DNA from: Primulina eburnea
Taxonomy: Eukaryota > Streptophyta > Magnoliopsida > Lamiales > Gesneriaceae
DNA: 64,000 bases
Assembly: GCF_022965805.1 (NCBI RefSeq)
Contig: NC_133117.1
Coordinates: forward strand, 12,548,183 to 12,612,182
Direction of reading: 5' to 3'
Below are positions 11,177 through 20,562 of the stretch, in pieces. A program made the position numbers and the translations under genes. Under the pieces are notes generated by a model. It had not been told where the DNA came from. It was given only the letters and a program-made list of their open reading frames with translations, and ran no database searches. How positions within the stretch are numbered: the first letter of the stretch is position 1; each line of letters starts with the position of its first letter.

Positions 11177-12448
11177 ATGCCTCCGCGCCGTAACGCAGCT
11201 GGCCGAAATGTTCGCCCTCGTCACGTTGCCTTTCACCATGATCTTAACCAACCACCCAACCCTCGCCCTACCCCACCTGAATTCGAAACCCGTAACATTC
11301 TGCCTGGTCGTACCCTTCACACCGAATACCTCCGTGCGAATTCCTTTACGTTGATTACTTTTATTGAGTCTCAACGTTGGGGAAATTTTTTTCTACCTTC
11401 CGTACCCGATCTCATCTACCCCTCTCTCATGCATCAGTTCTATGCGAACTTTTCCCTAGTTGTTGGTGGTGATGACACTCGTGTTGTTACCATTGTTCAG
11501 GGTCGGTTCATTTCTTTTTCTACCGCCGACCTCTCTACTTGGTTCGATCTTCCTCGAGACGGACCGAGTGAGTTCTTTTCTCAGTCCTGGACTGAGAATG
11601 ACCCCACTTTTGATCGAGTCACTGCCTTGACCACCATCTTCGGTCGTCCGCCTACTCCTGCCGATGACCGTCCTCATGCGAAGGACCTTCCTACTCAGCT
11701 TCAGCTTGTTCAAAAGCTTATCACTTCTTCCATTGTTCCTCGCAGTGGAGACCTCTCCACTTGCAAGTATCTCGATCTATACATTCTCTATTACTTAGTC
11801 TCCCAGCGCCCTTTTAACCTTCCCCGTTTTCTTATGTCCGCCATGGAGTACGCGGCTACTTCTACTCGCGTCTCTTTTCCGTTTGGCCGGTTCATTAACC
11901 GGATTCTCGCCCATTTGGACATTGACTTTGCAAGTGAAGAATCCGTGTCTATTTCTCCCCACGAGACTATCGACCATGATACCGTTGTTAAGATGGGACT
12001 CTCTTGGAATCCCGTCTTATCCTCTTGGGTCGTCGACAAGGATCGCATCTTCGCGTCCTATCGTCCGACCGAACACTTTTATGTTCCCTTCGGTCTTCTT
12101 CCTCCTCACGTTCAGACGAGAGGATTTCCCACTGGTCCTCCTACTACGGGTACCACTCCTACCCCTTCGTCTGATATTCCCTCTACATCCCAGCAGCGTG
12201 GTCCCGACCCTATTAGCACTCCTTTGTTGACCATTGATGACCTTCCTCATGGCTTCACTCCGCCTGCTCCCTCTGGACCCTTCGATAGGATTTTCGAGTA
12301 TCTCGAGCGATTGGAGACTCGTTTCGACACTCGTTTCTCTCTTTTGGAGTCTGCCTTAGAGCGCCATCATACTGAGACTTCCTCGCGTCTTGATTCCATC
12401 GAGGCTGAGATGAGGAGCCATAGAGAGTCGCGGGATGCGGATTCTTAG
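11177..12448 (+). CDS. S1 extra ORF (plant retrotransposon-associated protein), intact
   Basis: An open frame of 423 codons in sense with pol. The ATG at 11177 follows a CT-rich leader and TATA box and is the first ATG after it. The N-terminus is basic and proline-rich. The middle (about residues 45-270) resembles the plant domain often found in proteins encoded beside retrotransposons, with a segment like FYANFSLV followed by a VVTIVQGRFISFS strand pattern and DLSTWFDLP. The last 60 residues form a heptad-like coiled coil (RIFEYLERLETRFDTRFSLL). I see no signal peptide or membrane segment, so nothing supports an envelope role. It is the only undamaged coding region of S1, which suggests either recent capture or selection. 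Domain identity is by eye; function is unknown. Confidence 0.75.
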   Translation: MPPRRNAAGRNVRPRHVAFHHDLNQPPNPRPTPPEFETRNILPGRTLHTEYLRANSFTLITFIESQRWGNFFLPSVPDLIYPSLMHQFYANFSLVVGGDDTRVVTIVQGRFISFSTADLSTWFDLPRDGPSEFFSQSWTENDPTFDRVTALTTIFGRPPTPADDRPHAKDLPTQLQLVQKLITSSIVPRSGDLSTCKYLDLYILYYLVSQRPFNLPRFLMSAMEYAATSTRVSFPFGRFINRILAHLDIDFASEESVSISPHETIDHDTVVKMGLSWNPVLSSWVVDKDRIFASYRPTEHFYVPFGLLPPHVQTRGFPTGPPTTGTTPTPSSDIPSTSQQRGPDPISTPLLTIDDLPHGFTPPAPSGPFDRIFEYLERLETRFDTRFSLLESALERHHTETSSRLDSIEAEMRSHRESRDADS

Positions 12449-12573
12449 CTTATGTTTTTGTTATTTTTGTTTATTTTATCTTTATGCATCATTGTATAAA
12501 AGACTTGCATTTATTAGTGGATATTTTACCTGTTTATTTGTCTCTCTTTATGCTTATGTCTTTTTGATTATCG

Positions 12574-12769
12574 CAAAAAGGGGGAGAATTTATTTGGTTA
12601 AAATTGCTATTAAATGGTTATTAAATAAATTCTCAAATAAATTCGCCTTAATTCAACCTCTTAGATTTGTTATTTGATTAAGGGGGAGTTATTTAATAAC
12701 ATTTAGATTATGTTGATTATTGTTTCTCAATTTTTAACCAAGTTTTGTGATCATCAAAAAGGGGGAGAT
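12574..12769 (+). other. Multiple polypurine tracts, last one adjoining the LTR
   Basis: Three purine tracts precede the second LTR: CAAAAAGGGGGAGA (12574-12587), TTAAGGGGGAG (about 12678-12688) and CAAAAAGGGGGAGAT (12755-12769), the last abutting TGTTACG. With the tract at 10614 there are four. Repeated tracts are a known Sirevirus trait; the last is the functional plus-strand primer by position. Confidence 0.85.
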
Positions 12770-13936
12770 TGTTACGCCTTAAACGCATACAAATCTCGAG
12801 GATGAGATTAATGTTTTTAATGCTGTAACATATCCCAAAGTTTTTGTTTTGATGATACCAAAACTTGGCTTAAAAATGTAATAATGTTTTATATTGAGGC
12901 ATGCAGGAAATTAAGAACAAGGTTACGTTCGGAAGATCCGAAATTTGGTTCGGACGTTCCGAAATTGTGCCAATCAGAAGCAAAATAGAAGCTGTTCGGA
13001 AGCTGCGAGGAGCGAGTTCAGACGTTCCGAAAACTGGATCGGACGTTCCGAACACAAGCAATCAAATCACTTCAATCCGGAGACAATTTGATCTGACTGA
13101 TTGATTGAGTAGATTTCGGACGCTACGATGGACATGATTGGAAGCTACGAAGTGTTGAAGATTTCAAATCTCCGGAACGCGGGAATGTTCGGACGATACG
13201 AACTGGAGTTCGGACCTTCCGAAGTTGTTCATACACTGTCTGCAAGAATTGTTCGGAAGAAACGAAGTTTGATCGGTCCCTCCGAAGCATATGTTCGGAC
13301 CCTACGAAGTCAAGAACGGAAGATCCGAAGTCATGCCAGAATTACGCAAATTGATTTCAATCACATCGGAAGTTCCGAAGCACAAACGGAAGATCCGAAC
13401 CTTGGCGTCCAAGACTAGTATAAATAGGCCTTTGAGGATGCATTCTCAATCATCCCACTCCATTCTCTCTTGTCTCTTACCAAGCTTTCTACTATCTCTT
13501 GTGTGCGTTGATTAAAAGAATTGTAATATCAAAAGAGTTGTAGAAAAAGAGTGAAAGTAATACTCTCGAGTGGGTTGTAAAGTTCGTGGCTATCCTTGGA
13601 GCCCTCAAGGCCAAGTAGACGCATCGAGGCGTGGTTGTAAAAGCTAGCTTGGAGCTCCTAAAGCCAAGTCGTTATAGTGATACCTCGATCCTCATCGAGA
13701 AGGGGAGACGTAGACGATTCTTCGTCGAACTTCCATAAACATCTCTATCCCTCTTTACTTTACGCATTATTGCATTTAAATTACGCATTTATTTTACGCA
13801 CTTACTTTACGCATTCATTTATCGTATTTATTTGTGATTGTCCCTCAAGTCTTCCGCTTGCAATTTTTGCAAACTCGTTTTAAAAAAGCTAAAGGGCCTT
13901 AAAGAACCTATTCACCCCTCCCCTTTAGGTTCTTCA
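12770..13936 (+). repeat. S1 second LTR (3' LTR of copy 1, 5' LTR of copy 2)
   Basis: A 1,167-bp LTR with the same ends as 4831-6003; it lacks 6 bp near 13767. TATAAATA is at 13419-13426. It is followed not by flanking host DNA but by a second primer site and gag start. Confidence 0.95.
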
Positions 13937-13938
13937 AG

Positions 13939-13951
13939 TGGTATCAGAGCC
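13939..13951 (+). other. Second primer-binding site (tRNA-Met)
   Basis: TGGTATCAGAGCC two bases after the second LTR shows that this LTR also serves as a 5' LTR. Confidence 0.95.
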
Positions 13952-13974
13952 AGGTTTTTCAAAATCTTTTAAAA

Positions 13975-14163
13975 ATGGCCAATCTAGCAAGCGAGTATGC
14001 CCAAGGACAATCCACAAATCGTCCCCCTCTTTTCAATGGTACTAATTACGGATATTGGAAGAATAGAATATCTCTATACATCCAATCCGTCGATTACGAC
14101 CTTTGGAAAATAACGGTGAAAGGTCCCTATATCCCCATGAAAGGTCCCTATATCCCCATGAAA
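13975..14163 (+). pseudogene. gag: S1 copy-2 gag, truncated after about 63 codons
   Basis: Starts MANLASEYAQGQSTNRPP and follows the copy-1 gag almost without change. It then breaks inside the GPYIPMK codons, where the 21-bp segment 14122-14142 is repeated at 14143-14163 before unrelated sequence begins at about 14164. The frame stops at 14187 in foreign DNA. Only the N-terminal part of the capsid remains. Confidence 0.9.
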
Positions 14164-16905
14164 ATCGAGCACGATTTTACCCGGTAAGCTGATTTTGGTC
14201 AAACGAGGGACTTTAAAAATATGAAATGCATTATTTTTGAAAAGTAACTTTTATAAAATTTTATTTTTAAATTAAGTAAGTGTTATTGGGCCCAATTTAA
14301 TTATTTAAAATAGGCCCAATTGCTCCTAGACATAAAGGCCCAAAACCCAAGTCATTAACATGTTAATTAAAAATTATTAGTAAGTAAACCTAGGTCTTTT
14401 TTAAAAATCTAGCATCCAAACTTAAAACACATTAGAACACACAAATTTCTAAAATTTGAGGGGAATAAAAGCTAGGGTTCTTCGTCGCCCGTTCGTCCAT
14501 CTTCGCTCCCTCGCCGACGATTGAATATTCGAGTGTTTTAAACGCAAAGTCACATATTCTAAACCCTTTGACGCTTTATTCGAACAATATTTTGCATGTT
14601 TTAATTGTTGTTGATTGAAAAATATTTACGTACGATGTTTTAAAGTTTGATGATTATTTTCAATGTTTTCAATGTTTTTTCGTATATGTGATCGTATTAT
14701 GATTTCTAACGAGCATGCTGCAAAATTAAAATCAAATATGGTTAGAACATGAACTAATTTTAAGTAAAATACATGCTGGAATCGATCATGGTAAGGGTCA
14801 AGCACCTAATGTTTTTTTTCTAGGACTCAACTCACATGCATAGCTTCTAAAGGGGTGCGGCTTGGGCATGGTTGCTTGGGGCTTTGCCAGGGCTGGTTGG
14901 AACTAGACCAGGGTCATGTACTTGGGTCTAGTAGGGTCCTGTCATGGTTAGGAACCGTGGATAGTCGGTAAGGAAGAGTCAATGATCGCGTGGGCTCTTC
15001 CCATGCTTGTATATGGCGCGGCCAAGTGCTGCTGTATTCAAGGGGTTAAGGGATTAGCTAGATAGTCTAGGTGATGGCTCAGGGTGGTCCAGAGAGGGTC
15101 AGGAGGGATCGGGTCTTGGGGCTGTGGAGGGTGGCTTGACGGGGGCTTGAGCAAAACATGGAAGAGCAACACGCGTTGCTGCTGTTTCTTGCACAGGTGG
15201 CTCACAACATGGGTTTAGGGGCTTAGGTTGGGTTTGGTTGGGCTTGACCATGGTCCAAGGTTGGTGAGGGTCAGGTGGGCTCGCTCGTGGCTCTAATAGG
15301 AGAGTCCTAGACGAGAGGTAGCAGCATGCGCGCAACTCTTGCATCTTCGGTGCAGGGCTTGTGCGGCGTGTAGCAGCTAGTTCAAAGGGTCGGGAGTTGG
15401 TCAGTAGAGTACCTAGATAGGTTGGCTAGGGTCTGGCTCGAAGTGTCTTGATCGTGGCTCGACAAAATTGGGAGTTGGCTCAGTGGTCTTGATTAAGGGT
15501 CAAAAATCGAGTTTAAAGGAATAAGTTTCGAACCATGGGTACACTGGGTGGTTCATGGCGCACAAGGGTAGTTTAGGTAATAAAAAGTCTATGTTTAAAG
15601 CATGGGACAAAAACATTGAAGTTTGAATTTATTCGGGAATTAAACGCTTCACGAATTATTAATTAAGGAATTAAATCGAAAGCCTCGAATTTAAATGAAA
15701 TAAAAATATTATATATTATGCTTAGGCTTATATAACTATTTTGGATTATCTAGAGTCAATAAATGTAAGCAAAAGTCAAATCGAGAATATTAGAGTCCAG
15801 GGGCAAAACAATCATTTTTATACTTGGGTAAAACGTAATAGGTTGGTATCGTCCTGAAGCTGTATAATAAAAATGTGAGATTTTATGATTTATGGTAAAG
15901 CTGTATAATTTTTACTGCAAAATGATATATTTCAAAAGTCATGATATGGCATGATTTTTTAATGGTAAAAATGTTATTTTTCAAATGTTGAAAGCAAATG
16001 ATATTTTATGTTTTAAAAAAGGTAAATGAAAAAATATTTTGAGAGATGTGAATTGACTGTGACAAAGAGGATATGTCGGGGATCTGTTTTAAGAAGGAAC
16101 GATGAACTTACAATGTTATGGGGGATCCGTTTTAGGAAAGAACGGTGAACTTACAATTTTATTTATGGGGATGTCGTGAGGGAAAAGGCCCCAGAGGGAG
16201 GTTGTTTACGGGAATGCCTCAGAGGGAGCCCGACGATCGTATTTCGATGGCGTGCCTAGTGCCCGTCCTCATGCATATGTGGAGCTAAGAATGCATTCGA
16301 TCAAAGTATAAAATGTCAGTCACTTTAAAGGATCAAACTTCACCCAAAATGAAAAAGGATTGAAAGCTTTATGATTTTACGATTTTCTGATATATGATTT
16401 ACTTATGCTGAAATTTATTTCAAATGGTTTAATTATGTTCAAAAATTATTTTAAATAAAAATATGATTTTAATGCATGTGCATGTATATGTATTACTTGT
16501 TATTCATGTTTAGAACTTGCAGAGTCATTAGACTCATTAGGTTTGAATGCTGCAAGTGATGATTGTGTTGTTGGAGGCGCTCACGCTTGATTGGATCGAG
16601 TCGAGCAGTATACTCTCGAGGGACAATTACTTCCATATTAGCTTGATAGTTAAAAGATTCAAAGATTTTTGTTAAATATTTTATTAGAGATTTTATGTTT
16701 TATTATGAAGTTTATTATGTCTAGGTTAACGGTAGAAGTTCAAATTTTTTTGATTGATGATTTAAGGATTTTATTCACTTGATATTTAAAATGTTAAGCT
16801 ATTTTGATTTATGAAAATGTTAATTTAGTTTGAGTGGTGATTTTCGAAGTCTATGAAAAAAATATATAGTATAATTTTAAAGTTAAAAACGAGGGACGTT
16901 TCAAA
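14164..16905 (+). repeat. LTR-like noncoding fragment (Gypsy, sense orientation)
   Basis: A long stretch without a credible ORF. It has LTR-type composition: a TATA-like AATAAAAGC near 14464 followed by a C-rich leader, a GC-rich middle with repeated TGGCTCG/GGGTC words (14850-15500), AT-rich ends, and an end resembling AACGAGGGACGTTTCA near 16890-16905. No partner LTR, primer site or target duplication is visible, so it is an undetermined Gypsy LTR or LARD piece, cut on the left by the S1 breakpoint. Confidence 0.45.
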
Positions 16906-17071
16906 AGAGCTGCTGGAACTTTTTCAGCACACAAGCACCGAAAATCCTAGCGCCCTAAATCTTCAAATTATCGAGCATAGACCTAACCAACCCGAACCAA
17001 CCTTGAACCAATGCTACCTAGAACCAAGATCAAGCCAAGGACGCCCTATTGGACCAACCCTAGCCATGCAT
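16906..17071. other. Short spacer of LTR-like debris
   Basis: Contains words like AACCAACCCGAACCAACCTTGAACC seen in antisense Tekay-like LTRs (compare about 1850-1875 and 21535-21555). I see no gene and no clear boundary. Confidence 0.35.
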
Positions 17072-17855
17072 TGATGCGACTTTGATTGTTGTACTCCCAA
17101 TAGCAGGTTTTCCACAAGTAGTGTAATTCGGTGAATCCGAATATCGTATCCACAAAGAAGTTAAAGTAATTACAAGTCAACTACAATGTTTTTTTGTTTT
17201 TTTTTCTTTTAATTCTTTGAATCTTTACTTGGTAATTTTTAATTGTTCAAATTTTAATTTAAGTAGTTGAGATTAGAGGATTCACTCTTGATATTTTAAT
17301 AAAGTTAACATTAATGAACATCATTGAAATTCACTTAATAAAATGGTTCCATTATATTAAATAGTAATATTTATATTATATTATATTATAATATCTTTAA
17401 AGTATATAATATATATCAAAACTTATAAATTTTATTAAGTATTTATTGTGTGTTATATATATTTGTAAATATTAAATCAAGATTCCCACTTTAAATAGTT
17501 GATAATACCAAACTAACATTTAAATGGTACGAAGAAATTAATATTATGATATATTCATCCACTTTAAATGGTTGGTAATACCAAACTAACATTTAAATGA
17601 TTCCACAAATTTAGTTTAACATATAGCAACAACAAATCGAAACTTCCACATATAAGTAGGGTATAATAACACTTAAAGAAATAAATAGAACATAAACAAT
17701 AAATAATGATTAAATAATATAAAACATAGATTATTACCTTTTAATAACATTATTATTATACGAAGAGCTTCACTTTTTCATCTCAACTTTAGGAAGTTAG
17801 AAATTCATTATTCAAAGTATAAAACTTAGAATATGAAATTAAAAAATTATAAAAA
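17072..17855 (-). repeat. Athila A 3' LTR, truncated
   Basis: Begins TGATGCGACTTTGATTGTTG (U5 end on plus coordinates) and follows 30659-31460 and 1-240. It ends near 17855 just before the TATA region, where RT sequence begins. U3 and the promoter are therefore lost. Confidence 0.75.
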
Positions 17856-18767
17856 AAATTCCAAATTTTCCAGACAATTATCAACTATATTCCCAAAAAT
17901 AGTTGAATCATCCATGAAAATCTCCAAACAATTTTCAACCATGTCGCTAAAAATGTTTAGCAAATACATCTTTGAAATGTTGATGGGACATTGCATAAAC
18001 CAAATGGCATCCTTCTGCATGCAAATGTTCCAACATGTGAATGTAGCTTTATCTTGATCTTCGAGTGCAGTGAGAATTGATAATAGCCTGAATATCCATC
18101 GAAAAAATAGTAGTAGGGCTGACCTGTTACTCTTTAAAAAATTTGATCCAAAAATGGTAATGGAAAATGATATTTTCTAGTGGAAAATGATAATTTTCTA
18201 TAATCGATACAAATCCGCCAACTAGATGGGACTCGACTTGTTAACAATTCACCTTTTTAATTTTTTATCACTGTGATGACATATTTTTTTGAAACTACTT
18301 GTGTTGGGCTTACCCACTTACTATCAGAAATAGGCTAGATAATTCCAACTTCGAGTAATTTAAGAACTTCAGTTTTCACAACATCTTTCATGTGTGGATT
18401 TAATCTTCTTTGTGGCTGTTGAAATGCTTTAGCATTTTCTTCTAAATGAATTTTTTGTGTGCAAATTAGAGGATTAATGCCCTTGAGATCTTTTAGTGTC
18501 CAACCAATTGCATTTTTATGTCTTTAAGCATATAAAATAATTTACCTTCTTGATCACTTGCTAGTTTGGAAGAAATTACCATCGGATATGTTTCATCATC
18601 TCCAAGGAATGCATACTTTAATTCTTCTGGCAAGTGTTTCAACTCCAATATGGGTGGTTCATCTTTGTTCTCAAATTCTCTCTCTGATCCTAGTAACGAG
18701 TGATACCTGAAAAAATCATCAAGATCAATTTCAATATTTTTTTTAACAGTATCAATTGAACAAATAT
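17856..18767 (-). pseudogene. pol: Athila A reverse transcriptase N-terminal remnant
   Basis: The minus strand matches the RT region of Athila B at 36990-37900, including the segments around QQPQRRLNPHMKDVVKTEVFKL and the stretch before the FMDD motif. Stops and indels are frequent. The palm domain and everything after it are absent because the LTR follows directly. Identified by similarity between the two copies. Confidence 0.7.
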
Positions 18768-19469
18768 CTAATTGGTCACGAGTAATCCCTTCTTGAATTT
18801 TTCTTCCACAAGAGTTACAGTAAGATTTTCATATTTACTTTCATCTCCTTTGTCATGTGGTTGCTTACAAAGATTAAAAATATTAAGCTCCAAAGTCATG
18901 TGACAAAATGACAACTTCATTATTCCATTCCTGCAATTTATTAGAGCATTAGAAGTTGCTAAAAATGGACGACCCAAAGTTACTAGAATTGCATTACAAG
19001 CTTCAATAGGTTGTGTATCTAAAACTATGAAATCTACATAATATACAAAGTTATCAACTTGGACCAACACGTCTTCTACCATACCTCTTGGCACTTTAAC
19101 AGATCTATCGGCAAGTAAAAGTGTTTCCAAAGTAGGTTTTAACTCGCCTAGATTGAGTTCTTGATAAACTGAATAAAGAAGTAAATTCACACTAGATCCA
19201 AGATCAAGGCGGGATTGTTTAATCTTTCGTTCTCCAATAATACATGAAATAGGAGGACAACCAGTGTCTTTGTATTTCAAAGTATTATTATTTTGAACGA
19301 TTGCATTTACTTGTTCGGCTAAAAATGCTTTCTTTTTCACGTTTATTTTTCTTTTCACAGTGCACAAGTCTTTAAAAAATTTAGCATATGATGGTACATG
19401 CTTTATTGCATCTAATAAATGAATATTAACTTTTACTTGTTTAAAAATATCATATATATTAGATTTCAA
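18768..19469 (-). pseudogene. pol: Athila A aspartic protease region
   Basis: An open frame of 233 codons within the decayed element. The retroviral-type protease active site reads D-L-G-S (in RLDLGSSVNLLLYSVYQELN), where Athila relatives have D-L-G-A. It is followed by the usual LGELKPT and LLLADRSVKVPRGMVEDVLV strands and NAILVTLGRPFLATSNA. It would cleave the gag-pol polyprotein. The surrounding gag and RT are broken, so the open frame is a remnant and not an expressed gene. Confidence 0.8.
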
Positions 19470-19499
19470 ATTTGATTTGTTTTTTTGTATTTTTCAATG

Positions 19500-20557
19500 C
19501 ATGAGGGAATGGGGTGACACTGTCTGTTGATCCTCATCTTCTTAAGTTATGGGTTCCACTTCCTTACCCTTTGGAATTGATTTATCATCATCTTCACAGT
19601 GTTCAAGAATGGATTTTTTCCACAACCTTACACCGCGGAGGGTAATAACAGATTTTACCTGCTCCATCGATTGAGTTCCAGAAATTCTAGTTTGTGAATG
19701 ATGATCCTTGGGATTAGGCTGTGGTTGTGAATGAAATTTACTTTTTTCATGAACATTAATTTCATAGGCAAATTTAGCAAGAGTCTCTTTCAAATCTGTC
19801 ACGGTTTGAGCATTTTGAGTATTGATAGACTCTTGCTTTGCAATGAAAGAATTCAATTTATCTTCCAAATTCCTTTTAGGTGGAGGAACATAAAGTGCAT
19901 AATTTTTAAAATTTTGTTGATTTTGGAAATGTGGTTGTAAAAAATTGTGCAGCATTATCATTCCTCTAACTAAAATTTGGATGATTTCGCCGACCTGGAT
20001 TGTAACTTCGAGAAAATGGTTCAAAATTTGGCCTTTTGAAATTGTTCAAACATTGGCTTGTTCATGGAGACATTCTTTAAAAGAGGGCAAAGTGGGACAA
20101 TATTTTGTAGAATGATCACTTTATCACAAATGTGGCACACTATTTCTTGAACAGATTTTAATTGACCATTCTTTTTCAATTCAAGCGCCTCAATTTTTCT
20201 TGCCAAAGAGGTAAATCTGGCTTGGAGATCATGTTCATCCTTGAGGGTGTACATACCTCCACCAGATGTGGGAGTAGAATCTTGTTTGATGGTTCGATTG
20301 TACCTATAGTGTCCCAATATTGACCATTTTCAGGTAATGAATCGAGATACTCAATTGCCTCGTTTGGATCTTTATCTTCAAAAATTCCATTACACATAAA
20401 TTCAACCATTTGCCTATCTTTAGGTGTTAAAACTTCATAAAATTGAGAAACAACTATCCAAATTTCAAAACAATGATGTCGACAAAGATTAACCAATTTT
20501 TTATATCTATCCTAGCACTGATAAAAGGTTTCTCCTTGTTTTTGAGTGAAAGTGATG
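19500..20557 (-). pseudogene. gag: Athila A gag, C-terminal part
   Basis: Continues the gag that starts at 30468, after the LARD. The minus-strand pieces 20496-20176, 20317-20021 and 20024-19542 lie in three frames. They contain typical Athila gag words (SQFYEVLTPKDRQMVEFMCN, KDPNEAIEYLDSL) and a CHIC knuckle-like site near 20130. At least two frameshifts; not functional. Confidence 0.8.
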
Positions 20558-20562
20558 ATTTG
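20558..20562. repeat. LARD target-site duplication ATTTG (left)
   Basis: ATTTG precedes the LTR at 20563 and is repeated exactly at 30032-30036 after the other LTR. Confidence 0.9.

Larger units (their letters stand above)
4831..14164 (+). mobile_element. Sirevirus-type Copia retrotransposon S1, LTR-internal-LTR-internal
   Basis: Order: LTR (4831-6003), tRNA-Met primer site, gag, pol (protease-integrase-RT-RNase H, the Copia order), promoter-like spacer, an extra ORF, purine tracts, a second LTR (12770-13936), then again a primer site and the start of gag, cut at about 14164. Sirevirus traits are integrase before RT, two zinc knuckles in gag, an extra ORF after pol, several polypurine tracts, and palindrome clusters in U3. 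The base before the first LTR would be part of a TATGG target duplication (4826-4830), but its partner is lost with the truncated right end. The two LTRs differ by about 9 substitutions and one 6-bp indel by my count. Confidence 0.9.

Noticed and set aside
11177..12448. Calling the S1 extra ORF an envelope gene
   Set aside because: No signal peptide, transmembrane segment or glycosylation-rich ectodomain is visible. The name env-like would rest on position alone.
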